Assembly (NCBI GenBank): GCA_037176845.1
Contig: JAYKXP010000014.1
Span: 434,001-498,000 of the forward strand
Direction of reading: 5' to 3'
Source of the DNA: Paramarasmius palmivorus
Taxonomy: Eukaryota > Basidiomycota > Agaricomycetes > Agaricales > Marasmiaceae
DNA: 64,000 nucleotides
In this document: piece by piece, positions 22,096 to 33,807 of the stretch
Position numbering within the stretch: position 1 is the first letter of the stretch
Layout of the letters: every line of letters starts with the position of its first letter
Position numbers and translations under genes: made by a program
Notes under the pieces: generated by a model
Database searches by the model: none
What the model saw: the letters and a program-made list of their open reading frames with translations, nothing else
Told to the model about the DNA's origin: nothing

Positions 22096-23753
22096 CTACA
22101 GCTCACCCGAAGATTTGCGTACTATTTCGGGTTCGGCCTTTGCCTGATCCCCTACTTCCCCTTGCGTATTGATGAATGCTCGTAGAATGTTGAGCTTTAC
22201 TTTGATCGCGTCGGCACCCTTGTGAGAAACACTCCCATCCTTGAGAAGCGTGTCCAACCTACGGGAAAATATAAGACCATCAAGCACATACGCAATCTCA
22301 ACCGGTACATTACCTCTGCACCTCCCCGACTAATTCATTCGTGTCGCGGCGGAGGAACGTCTTCATTACATGGAGATAGTGCTTAGACGCCGAAAGAGCC
22401 GATGAACTTGCAGTTTCCTCTGTTTTCTGGTATATCTGTGCCCGTTGGTCTGTTGGAGCAATAGCAAATTGTCTTGCGAGCGCATCAAATCGGGGAATGC
22501 GACCGGCCTAGAGTATATTGAGTCTACGTCGACAAGATTATAGGTCCTGGTGACAAACCTCATCGTTTAGTCCACCATCCAGTGACCGCTGGTAACCACA
22601 CTTGAGGTTCAGAAATTCGATCATTTGAGCTTCGTCCAGGCCATAGATGTATTCTTCTGGCTCTTTATTGTCCTTGGAAAAGAAGAAAAGAGTCGGATAC
22701 TGGTTAACCTTGAATCGCTTCATCAACGGAGCGTTGATCGCGTCATGTCCTTCAACCGTAGCAAAGATGACCTGTAAACTGTTCAATGAGTTCTGCACTA
22801 GTTATGACGAGGTTAACCATACGTCTGCTTCGTTCGCGAACGTTTTCGCGACTAGCGAACACATCAGCTCAAGAATATACTTGTTTCTTCTGTCGTAATA
22901 CCTTTCTCAAATGCTGGTTTCATATCATTGCAATGCTTGCACCATTGCGCCTGTGAGATATAAACGTTAGCTGACATTGCTTAGTGAATGCATAAATATA
23001 CTTACTGTGAATGCAACAAAGACATTCTTCGTTGGATCCTGTAAAGCACCGGGTTACGGAGTTCTACTAGTACGACAAGTACACAGTCTTACCAGGGCAA
23101 TGTCGTCGAAGTTGTTAGTATCGAGAAACAAATAATCCAATGGAGGCAAGCTTGAACGAATGTTTGAGTTTTTCTGAACACTGGATGACGTGTGAGCTTT
23201 GCAGAGTTTGTGACCTGACTAAACTGACAAATGAGCCATATTGTACAGAGTGCGCGGTGCCAGATCGTGAAAGTGATCCTCCAATGTACCATTGACAGAG
23301 AACCATTTGAGAGCTATGGGCAAACGCGTCGGTATAATTCTAATGCAGTGAAGATGTGGACGTACTTGGGTACTGAGTCACCCCATAACGCTTCTTGATC
23401 GGACGACCAACTTCGGCTGCCTCTATTCTTCCGATAAACACAGAATCTTGTGCATGCGAGTACGCATCTGCAAGCTGCTCGTACACGGGTTCCAGCTTCT
23501 GGCAGTGGTTGCTTCTCATCCATCAACGACAATACATCAAGCTTTGAAGAGGAATATTCACCATCCCTTTGAGTAGCTGCTCAGACTGTCGGTAATGTGT
23601 GCAGCAGAATGTCGTTTTCAACACTCACAAATTGACCAATCCAGACCTTCCATTTCCCACAAATTGGTCCCAATTATCTGGACTTAGCTCCAGTACATTC
23701 GTGGCGAGTGCTAGCGTGCTGGCGGATATTATAGCTGCCAAGGTAAACTTCAT
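22096..23753 (-). CDS. Diverged tandem ERp38-type disulfide isomerase paralog
   Basis: Same strand, architecture and intron style as the upstream isomerase. ATG 23753 opens a signal peptide (MKFTLAAIISASTLALA) followed by NVLELSPDNWDQFVGNGRSGLVN, aligned with NVIDLGPDNWDDVVGKGKPGLVE of the paralog. The first active site reads FYSKGCNHCQKLEPVYEQ instead of FFAPWCGHCK, with the same intron inside the first Cys codon. The second reads AQWCKHCNDMKPAFEK. Both keep CxxC, but the Trp is lost in the first and the middle residues are changed in both, which should shift redox potential. An ERp29-like helical end follows and the C-terminus is KSSGEL. No frameshift or stop was found in the joined exons, so it looks functional but specialised. 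Confidence 0.82.
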
Positions 23754-24191
23754 GGTTGCGGTGGATGGGTCGCTTATTCTCCAAAGTAAGTTTTATAGTT
23801 GTGTGAGCACAGGGCGCTGCTTAGCACAACCATCATGAAACAGCTTTCTTGACCTCTTTGGTTTAAGTGCGTCAGTTCCGTCATGAACACAATACAGAAA
23901 TGTGGAGCATCTTACCGCCTGAGTAGGCGCAATTGAGAACTTGAAACACGTCCTGAGTGCAAAAATTGTATATCAGTTAGGATAAGTCTGGGGTGTAATA
24001 GTTACACTGTAAAGGGAGAAAGTAGACTAGGGACACCATGTTGGCATAGACCGAGCAGAGACAGGATGAGCACCGTGGGAAGTCGCGGAACCGATGCAAT
24101 CATCAAAATTTTTCAGCTTCATCAGTCAGCTATCTGACCAATACTAGGACCTCTGTCCTCAATAAAAAGGCTTCCAAGCTACCGCATTATT
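23754..24191. other. Divergent intergenic region between isomerase paralog and SQT1
   Basis: Shared upstream region of two divergent genes (starts at 23753 - and 24192 +). A TATA-like box for the left gene is listed separately. No coding sequence is supported. Confidence 0.45.
23791..23797 (-). promoter_or_regulatory. TATA-like box of the diverged isomerase gene
   Basis: TATAAAA on the minus strand, 38 bases or so upstream of the ATG at 23753. Position allows a very short leader, which is common in fungal secretory genes. Function is inferred. Confidence 0.4.
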
Positions 24192-25672
24192 ATGCAAGAC
24201 CACAACCGCGACATGGATCTCAACGAGCGAAACGAAGACAACGAAGACGAGCAATTCATAGAGCAAGACGAAATCCTAGCGGAGATACCTATCGACGGGG
24301 ACCATCCAATGGATGAGGACGATGACGGAGAGGCTGCCGATACCCTCGGTGAAATGCAAGCTGGATCTTCATCTCAATCCGAAGATAATTCTGTCCAGGC
24401 CTTTCCCAATCACCAGTCCTCGGTATTTGCTGTCGCAGTACACCCAACCGAACCTCTCGCCGTTTCTGGAGGCGAAGATGATCTTGGCTACATCTGGGAC
24501 ATAACCGATGGGGAGATTATTGTTAAGCTATCCGGGCACAGCGATAGTGTGTCCTGCGTGGCTTGGAGCGCAGATGGAGAGCTAGTTTCTACCGGAGGAA
24601 TGGACGGGAAGATACGATTGTGGAGGAGAGTCGGAAAGGAAAACTATCGCACATGGGAATTCTTGACCGAACTTCAGGGACCCGACGAAGTCATGGTGCG
24701 TATCTGGAATCAATCTTCTATTGCAACAATCTGACGGTAGTTGCAGTTCTTGAGGTGGCATCCCAAAGGGAACGTTCTTCTTGCGGGTTCAAATGATTCT
24801 ACACTATGGTTATGGCAATGTCAGTTCGTATATCCACTGCGGAATGTGTTTATGCTAATTTGATCTCAAGTACCTTCTGGAAACACAATGCAAGTGTTTG
24901 CTGGCCACACAGCGGCAGTGCAGTGTGGTGAATTCACGCCTGATGGTATGATATACTCCAGACCTGACTACAAGAAATCTCACGTTCCCGTCAGGAAAAC
25001 GTATAGTATCAGCCTGCGCTGACGGAACTTTCATTCTCTGGGACCCACGGTCCCCCAGTCCAGTCTTCAAATTGACACCTGATGATGCACGGTTCAACCT
25101 GGACGGCATCACATCGATTGGTGTCAACCCTGCATCCACATTGGCTATTGTCGGTGGTGCAGCTGGAGGAGTAAGGGTTGTGAGCCTTACCAAGGGTGAA
25201 GTTGTCACTGCACTTGGCGGGCACACGGAAGGCGAAAGCATAGAAGCTGTCACATTCATCGACCTCAGCGGAACGGGGAGCGGTGCTGGCGTTGCAGCAA
25301 CAGGAGCCACAGATGGGAAGATTTGTCTCTGGGACCTTAGTACGATGCGCCTTCGTGCTACTCTGGAACATGAAGTTAGTCGGCGTCCCTCTCTGATTGC
25401 TGATCTTACTGATATTTGAATAGGATGCTGTGACAACCTTGCTATCAGTCCCATCACCGAAGAGTCACCTTTTGGTGTCCGCATCTGCTGACAAGACACT
25501 CCGTACCTGGGATGCGCGAACAGGAACTTTGCTGCGGGTACATAAAGGACACCATGCTCCTATATTGGGTGCATCTCTTGGGCTTGGAGGGACTGTTGTT
25601 GTGAGTGCGGGAGATGATGGTGTCTGTTTGGTGTTCACAACAGAAGACGAAAACACATATACTGGAGAATAG
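24192..25672 (+). CDS. SQT1: WD40 ribosome-assembly chaperone Sqt1 / AAMP
   Basis: Sqt1 binds nascent uL16 (Rpl10) in the cytosol and delivers it to 60S subunits; AAMP is the animal homolog. ATG 24192 opens an acidic N-terminal extension of ~60 residues (NERNEDNEDEQFIEQDE), typical of the family. WD repeats follow: VFAVAVHPTEPLAVSGGEDD with GYIWD, VSCVAWSADGELVSTGGMDG with IRLW, FLRWHPKGNVLLAGSNDST with LWLW, CADGTFILWDPRS, ATGATDGKICLWDL, SASADKTLRTWD and a last strand near VVSAGDDGVCLVF. Exons are joined by introns at about 24694, 24820, 24943 and 25374. Length (~430 aa) fits the family. No disruption seen. Confidence 0.85.
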
Positions 25673-26350
25673 CCGGAATCACACCGTAACCATAGTAATA
25701 GAGTGATTGGTAGGAGATTTTCTTAAATCACCCAGTGCCTCGGGCCTTAGAGTCATTTAACCTGCATAAGTTGTTGAAACCAGGAGCCATAGCCACCACC
25801 GAGGTGTCCGCACGCTTCCAGCCTCCCGGATGTTTTGTGCAAGAAAATTAAGCGCTAGCCTCGGCGCTTGCTGACATACCATTTCCACCACTCTGGACGA
25901 TCCCCACCTTCTCCATACGATTAATGCAGCCAAGAGTACGCTACATACGACGGCTAGAATTAATCAGGGACCGAGCAAATATTATTCTCGAGGTCCGATA
26001 CCCAAAATCCCAGCCTTCCGAATTTCCTCTGGTTTTCATGATGGCTCTCGAGATGGATCTGCAAGATAGTATTCGGTGGCCATGCGTTTCTGTCATTTTC
26101 TGCCTATGTACTCTTGATTGGATCATTCGTAGCCAAAGGATACAGAATGCGGATCCTCCACTTCTTTGGGTTCAATGTGCTGCTATAAAGAACGCAAGAT
26201 GTGCTGGGTGTAAGACCATCGTTCGTTCACTCTTCGCTCCTTTTCCCTACGTCGCGAGCTGTGCTCAATCTCTCGCCCTTTTTCTTCTTTTTGACTCTTT
26301 CTTCGAGTTTCCTTGGTCGCTCTCGGTCGACGTTTTTTTTTTTTGGTACC
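25673..26350. other. Intergenic / promoter of the secreted propeller gene
   Basis: A 165-codon frame (25924-26421) starts with ATG but runs through the likely TATA box and into the next gene, and has no recognisable content, so it is not taken as a gene. A run of ten or more T residues lies just before the ATG at 26351, as in many strongly expressed fungal secretory genes. Confidence 0.4.
26184..26190 (+). promoter_or_regulatory. TATA-like box
   Basis: TATAAAG lies 161-167 bases upstream of ATG 26351 and is followed by a pyrimidine-rich leader. Spacing implies a leader of roughly 130 bases. Function is inferred. Confidence 0.35.
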
Positions 26351-28446
26351 ATGAAGCTCTTCTCACACTCTGTTTTTGCATCCCTTGTGCTCGCCTCTAT
26401 GGTAGCCTCCTTGCCTGTTGAACGTAGGCAAGGGAAACAAACGAGACCGCAAGCTAGGCCGGGAAGGTCAGGAAACCGTCTCCGCAGCGGTCCCAAGAAG
26501 GCACCAGTCATGACCACATTGAACTCTACGAGGATAGATATGAACAACGGCAACTCTAATTCTAATTCGAACTCGACCGCTTCGACCGAAGTCGTTGGTG
26601 CTGCGTTTTGTACGTGATTCTTGCCGATCTTTTTAATGTCTCTAACAACTCTTCTTGCAGTCATTACCAATGAAGAAGATGGAAATTTCATTGTTTCCGC
26701 TAACATTGGTTCTGATGGACAACTCGTGAGTTTGAGGCCCGTTTTATACGCATATTTAGGATTCTGACCCGCATGCCTTTTTAAAGACACTTCGTCAAGC
26801 ACTCCCCGCAGGAGGCAATGGCATTCATGGAGATGACGGAGGAGTGAACAACCCGGACCCCTTGTTCTCGTCCGGCTCCATCAGGGTCAACGCTGCCCAG
26901 AACCTCCTTGCTACCGTCAATGTATGTCCTGCGACACACCTTTAACTGTGGTCGACCACTGATGCCCTCTGTAGTCGGCTTCCAACACAATCGCTCTTTT
27001 CAGCATCAACCCCGACGATCCAGGTGTCCTTCAACCAGTCGGACTTCCCATCGGTAGTGGCGGTGAATTCCCTGTTTCCGTTGCATTCAACTCCAAGGGC
27101 GACACCCTCTGTGCACTGAACGGAGGTGAAATCAACAACGTCAGGTAGGTCAATCATGATCCATCACTGCAATATCATTCTCACCTCTTTTCTTTAGATG
27201 TTTCTCTGTCGACAAACAGACTGGACTCGCACCTCTCGCTGGCACTGCTCGCTCTCTCAATCTGCAGCAAACCACTCCAGCAACAGGTGCTCCTGGGAGC
27301 GTCAGCCACATCATTTTCTCTGAAGATGACAAGCAATTGATCATCTCGGCGAAAGGCGACAACCCCGACAACAACCAAGGCAATGGCCAGGAAAACAACG
27401 GCAACAACAATGGTCAGGAGAACGGTAACAACAATGGGCAGCAAAACAACGGCAACAACGGTCAGCAGAACGGTCAGCAGAACGGCAACAACAACCAACA
27501 GAACAACGGAAACGGCCAGCAGAACGGCAACAACAACCAGCAGAACAATGGCAATAACGGCCAGCAGAATGGCGGAAACAACCAGCAGAATCGCCAACAG
27601 AACAACGCCAACAACAAGAACCGTCGTCAGGCCGAGAACGGTGGCCAAGCCGGTAATGGCCAGGCCAAAGTCGGGTTCGTCAACGTCTTTGACGTCGCTG
27701 CAGATGGTTCGCTTTCTGCACAACCCAAATCTTTGGCTCTTCCACAGGATGGTGTTGCACCCTTCGGAATGGCACTCATTCCCAAGAAGAATGCCGTTTT
27801 GGTCACGGATCCTGCCATTGGATTCTCCGTGTTCGATCTAGCTGGACAGAAGGATGCGAAAGCATTCGCCATTGACAACCAAATTGCCAACGGCTGGGCC
27901 ACCTTCAGCCCCAAAGTCGGAAACTTCTTCCTTAGCGATGTCGGCAAAGGAGTTGTGACTGAGGTCAGTGTGGACGACAATCTTGCTGCTAAGGTCGTCT
28001 CTGTGAGTCATCTGAATCCAGGTTTGTGTATGCATCATTTCTGATCATTTTCCGCATTCCAGCAAGTCGATATCGGCGCCGGAACTGGAACCGAAGATAG
28101 CGACGTAGCTACTATTGGAGACAAGGAGTAAGTCAACAATTGGTATCGAGACGGAATGAAGGCTAATCCAACGCAGCTTCTTGTACGTTCTTGCTGGAAA
28201 TGCTACGGCTGTGGAAGTCTTGTCTTTAGACGGGCCAGGACAGGCAAAGCGTCTGCAAACCCTAGACATCGCTGGCCCTGCTGCTACTGCCGGGCTCACC
28301 GTTAGTAAGTGCCTCCATTTCCTCTCAAAGCTAGGTCACTCACCATCTCTTTAGACGGAATCAACCTTCAAGGCATGGCTGTCTTCGTCAAGAACGCAAA
28401 GGCAAACCAAAACAACGCAAACCAGCCCATAGTCTTCGGCAATTAG
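26351..28446 (+). CDS. Secreted lactonase-like beta-propeller protein with Asn/Gln-rich insertion
   Basis: ATG 26351 opens a signal peptide (MKLFSHSVFASLVLASMVASLP) followed by a basic stretch with ERR, a possible processing site. Eight or so exons join in frame. The body has repeated blade-like segments (FIVSANIGSDGQL, NTIALFSINPDDPG, FPVSVAFNSKGDTLCALNGGEINNVRCFSVDKQTGLAPL, GFVNVFDVAADGSL, LYVLAGNATAVEVLSLDGPG), the pattern of the lactonase / YVTN-type seven-bladed propellers found as secreted fungal proteins. Between two blades sits a ~97-codon tract of almost only Asn, Gln and Gly. The protein ends NQPIVFGN at 28446. Catalysis is unknown; no membrane anchor seen. Confidence 0.75.
27361..27655 (+). 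repeat. Asn/Gln/Gly codon repeat inside the propeller gene
   Basis: Irregular tandem repetition of AAC, CAG and GGC codons encoding units such as NGQQNGNNNQQNN, about 97 codons long, fully in frame with the surrounding propeller. The mixture of synonymous codons (AAC/AAT, GGC/GGT/GGA) indicates selection on the protein rather than recent DNA slippage alone. Hydrophobic frames on the other strand are by-products. Confidence 0.8.
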
Positions 28447-28648
28447 AGAGTTGAAGGTTGAACCTTCCTACGTACCATTCATGCATCATTCTTTTTGTAT
28501 CATTCTTTAAAGGGCTTAGATCGGCGTAATAACCGCTAAATGTAGCTTAGTTATCTTAAATTATCGCTGAGGTGAACGAGTTCACTTTGAAGGGGCAACA
28601 ACATGAAGTTTAAACCATTCTCCTTGTGACTCAAAGCATACATCGAGC

Positions 28649-29674
28649 CTAGTAAGATGGAATCCCTTGCGCTATCTCGTTGGACAACTTCGTATTTTCA
28701 ATTATAGGCAGTTGTCCAGGGAAGCTGGCCTTCATGAGGTCCGCCACCATCCTATAAGATACGGGAGAAAGTCAGCACCTGTATACAAAATCAGAAGAAA
28801 ATACAAACCTTCCAAAAACGATGGAACCATTGGCATTCAAATCTGTACGTCTCCTTAGCGCGTGTTTGAGAGCTGGACATACGAAAACCTACGGGTGTTG
28901 TCGCTTGGTGAGCGGTTCAGTCGATGGGCTGCATCGGGGCCGATTGCTTCGCAATACTTGATACTATCCGCGTGTAGGTCGAGTGCATGCACATTTTGTT
29001 GCTGCATGAAGCAGTGATCAGATGAAGTTGCACTTTCGCGAGAGGCTACTTGCCTGGGCCACTTGTTTGGTCACATCGGCCCAAGGCCCGAGGGAGTCGT
29101 TGATGGTACCATCGCTATTGAAGCTTCGCCTTGTCAAGCTGGTGACCAGGATAGGCTCAGCACCCAAAGAGCGTATCTGTTGGACCATTGACGTGAGGTT
29201 TCGTCCCATAGAGGCTGCATCGGCGATCTTTTGGTCGTTGTGTCCAAACTGAATCGTAGCATAGGTCTTACGACCTTTTGCCAGTTCTCCTTTGATCGCT
29301 TTTACTGCAAGCCCTCTCAGTAAAGTGACAGGAAGTTGAGTACAAAAGGCTTACTGGAGAGATCCCAGTACCCGTTCGCCACAAATGTCCCGGTAGTTGC
29401 GCCGTTTTTAGCTGTATTGATACCTGTGGGCAATTACTCAGCTCTAAGAAATTGAACGGTGGATGAGCGACGGACATGGGGTATTAGTTTCCAATGCGGA
29501 TGGTGTATTCGTCACGATTGAACCACAGAATCCGTTGCCCCAGCCACCGCTGTTTTCCGTAGTACCGTTTGCCGTCGTGCTGTCGCCAATGAGAACAAAG
29601 GACGATGCAGGCACAGCAGCCGGGATGGCTGCGGCAGACAAGAACAAGGCGAAGAGAACTACGAGTCTGAACAT
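28649..29674 (-). CDS. Rhamnogalacturonan acetylesterase-like SGNH hydrolase (CE12)
   Basis: Secreted esterase likely removing acetyl groups from pectic rhamnogalacturonan. ATG 29674 opens a signal peptide (MFRLVVLFALFLSAAAIPAAVPA). The block I motif is FVLIGDSTTANGT, with Ser of GDS as nucleophile. GGWGNGFCG-INTAKNGATTGTF follows across an intron. Block III is IQFGHNDQK. The catalytic Asp/His block is DNTHLNANG, formed by joining exons at a split His codon, then VFGR and MVADLMKASFPGQLP. This order and spacing match CE12/RGAE enzymes. About six introns. The C-terminus is GIPSY. It diverges from ATP23 across ~225 bases. Confidence 0.82.
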
Positions 29675-29708
29675 TGGTTTATGACAGAGTCGTTTCCAAC
29701 CTCCAGTG

Positions 29709-29716
29709 CATTTATA
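29709..29716 (-). promoter_or_regulatory. TATA box of the acetylesterase gene
   Basis: TATAAATG on the minus strand, about 35-40 bases upstream of the ATG at 29674, consistent with a short leader. Inferred from sequence and spacing. Confidence 0.4.
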
Positions 29717-29898
29717 GTCACTCCAGGTACGTTTCGCCCGCGTGTTACGCCAGTCATAGGATCTTCGCTCTGCAGGATGAGGTCAAGGAACGGCCCGTCG
29801 TCTTGAAGAATCCTCGGTTCGCGGAAAATTGTTTACATCCGGATCGAAAGAAAGAGGATTCATGCACATGCGCCAGGTCGGACTGCGTCACCATTAGC

Positions 29899-30858
29899 AT
29901 GAGGATGAGTTTCGGGGAGAAGTCGGGAATGCCAAAGGCCAGCGGAGCGTCGCGACGACTCCCACGCATGGCTTCTGACCACTCACCACCTTCCTCATCC
30001 TCATCACCTTCACCACCAAGTGCATTCGAAAGATGGAGGAGACAAGTCATGCTGGTAACGGGAATCGGTGTAACGGAAGAAGAAAGAATGGATGCTTTAC
30101 AACAGGTTCATCTGAAGAGGTGTGAGAAGATGAAAAAAGATTTAATGGACAACAGTGTGTGCTCAATTGCAGAATTAACAGGCTTTGATACTGAAGAACG
30201 ATCACAGGTCCAATTGTGGTTTTCATGCTGAAGCATTTACGATTATCCGGGTGCCAAGTTCCGGAGGCCAACATCTTTTGTGGAACTTGTGAAATGACGC
30301 CTGTTGCGGGCGGAGGAGCCGTTGCTCATGCAGGTGGTTTCATTCCAGAACCAGGAGCCATTAAGCTCTGTGCAGGACATTTCTTCAACAAGAAACATAT
30401 GGAGCACACTATGGCACATGAGTTAACACATCTGTACGACCAGTGTAAATTCAATGTGGATTGGAAAAACCTACGGCATCATGCTTGTAGCGAGGTATGT
30501 TCCACTCACTTCCCATTACCTCGCTTAGATCTCCTCAGATTCGGGCCAACAATCTGAGCGGTGACTGTCGATACACACGGGAATTGAGAAGAGGAATATT
30601 GTCATTTACGAAGCAACACCAGGTTTGAGGTCTGTTGGGTCTGTTAGCGCGCGCTAAACCTTGTAATTCATAGGCTTGCGTCCGTCGTCGTGCGATTACT
30701 TCAGTCACGGCAAATCCTGCATGCCCGAGCGAAGCAGTTGCGGAAAAGGTTGTAAATGAGGTTTGGGAAAGTTGTTTCAACGATACGCGTCCATTCGACG
30801 AGGTGCGGAATACCCATCTCTCAGTAACGAGGTTTCTAACATTATTCAGATATACTGA
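29899..30858 (+). CDS. ATP23: Mitochondrial inner membrane metalloprotease Atp23
   Basis: Intermembrane-space zinc protease that matures subunit 6 of ATP synthase and helps assemble the F0 sector. The zinc site is [14 protein letters not shown] (HExxH). Family features also include [58 protein letters not shown] and the invariant end FDEIY. The end is made by a two-codon last exon (ATA TAC TGA) after a 45-base intron. Conserved Cys residues fit the twin-Cys import route. An intron near 30150 splits a Ser codon before [10 protein letters not shown]. The start is uncertain: ATG codons at 29899, 29905 and 29968 are all in frame, the last giving [11 protein letters not shown]. Confidence 0.88.
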
Positions 30859-31626
30859 ATACCGTCGATCACAAAGAACCTTTCACCCGGCATTTACGGA
30901 CCATAGTCAAGACACAACCTCCGCCAGCCCTAACACACGTACTGACATCGCTTATTATGAGCGCGTCATTCCAAGAAATGCTCGTATCCCCACTCAGACC
31001 TTCGAAGCTTCACTACTAGAGCTATAGCACAATGTCCCTACATTAAACCGACGCATACGTTCGGTGCCGTGCATTAATGTATGATTGGTCCCCAAGACCC
31101 AGTCGTTTGCCATCGCAACCTCAGTGAATGAATCCGGTTCGTGCGAAGTCGACCCGTGTCGCAAACATGGGTACCAAGGTAGCGCTCATGGTTTGTACTC
31201 GGATCCGGTTTACCTTTACCAGTCAAGTTCGATAACGACCACTGTTACTTAGGTGGTGAAGCTTTGAAGGCTACCTACTAGTACACATCGAAACTACCCT
31301 CGTGTCTCAGACCCAATTGGCACTCAGGAGCCAAGATACAATGGTACATCAACTTTCCTCTTCTCTCAAACAGCTAATCGATTTCCTTAATCCCCGATCG
31401 TCGCGTTATTCTATTTCACCCTTAAGGGTCTTGTCAACGTCAATGGCTGTCAAAATTATGGGTAGATTTGAATGGTATCCACTATCAGCGCGCTCGCAAG
31501 TACCCTTTCACGGAAATAACCGCAAAATGGTACTCAACGCCACAACAGAGTTCATAAATCCATTCCCCCTTTCCAGTCGTTTTATCCTGCTCCTTTCACC
31601 CACTACCTCCCACCAGGTCTCTCGCC
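30859..31626. other. Intergenic, nothing recognised
   Basis: Upstream region of the membrane glycoprotein gene and 3' flank of ATP23. The 31302-31904 frame overlaps the next gene in another register and has no recognisable content. No repeat or RNA gene seen. Confidence 0.4.
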
Positions 31627-33807
31627 ATGTTTGTGACTTCGGCGCTGACTGTTGGGCAGCTTACATTCATTCTTCGTGCAGTGATTCAGGTTCTTTCTTA
31701 CGGAGGAATCTTCATCATTGGCTTCATCGTCCTTGCATCTGCTCCTCGAGTCGCATCGCTTCAAACACACGACACCCTCAATCGAGTAGTCGGTCGAGAG
31801 ACCGCCGCAAGGACAACCAGGAAATGGATTTTCAATGCCATTCGTGGCAAGAACGGAGACCCCGTTTCTTCGCCTCGCTTGATCCTCGCCTTGACGCTGC
31901 TTAGCGTTTATAGCCTCCTCGTTGCCCTCAGCGACTTGGGGTTTTTGGGTCTATACGCATGCAACGCGTCGTACACCTTCGAAGACCGCCCTGCTTCTGT
32001 GAACAGCACCGAAAGGGCGCAGTCAGTGCTCAACACGGCGTTGGTAAATGGTACGAATCCTAGTACAGTCAAATCGTTCCGGTGAGTTCCACTTTGTAGA
32101 TTACTACTTGTGCCTACCATCTAAATTTGTTGTAGCTGCGACTCAACGGAACCTTTTCAGCTTGGAGATGTCAGCCTTGGGACCAACGATACGATTTATG
32201 TCTGCACATCATGGCATAATTCGACATTAGCGGACTTTTCGGCCTTCACTGGAATTAACACCACCGATTCAGACATCCTTCTTCCTCGCTTTCTTCGAAG
32301 TGTCAATCACTCCCGCGCCGACATCTTCGATCTGAATTCATATCGTACAAGCTTTGGCACTCGCCTCACCCGGAACACAACAGTCGCCAATGGCATCGTC
32401 GTAGAACCCAACGACACAGGAATGAGGACTCTCTTCGGTGTTCCATCTCTACAACCCCGCCGCTCGGTAGACGTCCAAAAGACCATGGCACTGGAAGTCG
32501 AAGTTGGGTGCATGAATGTAGGAATCTTTTCCAGCCACGATCCGGACGCAGTGGGCAGGGGCCTTGATTACTTTTCCGAGACAGATACTTGGCGTGTCTA
32601 TACAGGCCCCGAGAATCTTCGCGACGTTCTTTCGAAGACTGTGGACGACGTTCGAAGTTATTATTCTCCATTTTTCAACACCAGCTCACAAGACGGCTAC
32701 CGAATTATCAACTCGACCGGCGTTCGTTTCACAGATTATCCACAAATCGACAATTTCTTTCTCCCAGACACCAGTACGACAATGGATGGAGTGGATGTCA
32801 CTGGCTGGATAAAGGGCAACTGTACGGAGAGGTTACGAACGCAGCTCAGTCTTGACCCTTCTATGGCGTCGGACTACGATAAAAGAGCCGGCGATACCTG
32901 CGAGCTTGTAGTTGTGACGGGTATGGTCATGGAAGATGGAGACCTTAACCAAGTTGCGTCAAAGATGGTCTGCGCTACCACCACCCAAGTCAATATGGTC
33001 TCAGGAACGGTGTCTGCTTCTGAGACTGGACAGGTCACTGTGAACATGACTCGTCTTCCTAGTGATCTCAACCAGCTCAGAGCGGACTACTTTGACATCG
33101 TCCCTGGACAAAACGCGACCCAATACAATACTTTCGACCCTATCATTCGATACACTCTCAGCGATAATCCGAATGGCGCGACATCCCACTTTATCTTCAA
33201 TATAAATGGGCATGTTGGCAAACAAAGCGGGGCCGGAAGCGGCGGATTCATTCTGGCCGCGGCTGGTACAGCAATCATCGACCTTTCGAATGTGGGTCTA
33301 GGGGGTGACACAAGTCTACAGAGCCTTGACGTCGATGAAAGCTCCTTTACTTGGGGACCGGGGACTGCTACAAAGTATTTTGGACGCCTTGGTGCATCTT
33401 ATATCCTCAACTCTGTAACCTATAACGGTTGGGTTGCAGAGTCTGGCCCAACTCTCCTGGTATCAGATACAGGAGGGCCGATTGGAACATGCTACAAACC
33501 TCCTTATGTTGTCAGCTTCATACCCCTTCTCGCAGCTGCCGTTCTCGTTATCGCATGGATTCTTTTCTTAATCATAACGCGCGGCTTAGTTGGTGTTAAG
33601 ACGATCGAAGACTGCTACGGTGGGCTTAAGCCCTATTGGGGGGTCGTTTGCCCTACAACAGCTGCGCAGGATGCAGTCCTGCTATGGGAAAATGCTCCAG
33701 GACCTCATCTACAGTTGGTTACTCCTGGTCAAGCCATCGTGGTTGGCGGTGCCAGCACAGCGGCTCATCATTTGAAATCTTCACACTACATGCCAGGCAA
33801 GGTTTGA
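31627..33807 (+). CDS. Unknown multi-pass membrane glycoprotein
   Basis: Two-exon gene: ATG 31627 (MFVTSALTVGQLTF) to ~32081, one 55-base intron splitting an Arg codon, then a long exon to TGA 33807; about 708 residues. Hydrophobic segments near residues 15-38 and 80-105 bracket a short basic loop (RKWIFNAIRGKNG). A ~500-residue region follows that is rich in N-x-S/T sites (NASYTF, NSTER, NTTVANG, NMTRLPS, NATQYN), so probably extracellular. A third membrane segment (YVVSFIPLLAAAVLVIAWILF) lies near residue 640, with a short cytoplasmic tail. The pattern matches large families of uncharacterised Agaricomycete surface proteins. No enzyme motif is seen. Confidence 0.75.

Noticed and set aside
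25924..26421. 165-codon plus-strand ORF with ATG
   Set aside because: Runs through the TATA-like box and leader of the secreted propeller gene and into its signal peptide in another frame; no family features.
27181..27723. 180-codon hydrophobic minus-strand ORF (Val/Leu-rich) that looks like a membrane protein
   Set aside because: It is the antisense reading of the Asn/Gln codon repeat; GTT/CTG codons arise mechanically from AAC/CAG. The sense frame joins cleanly to the propeller exons.
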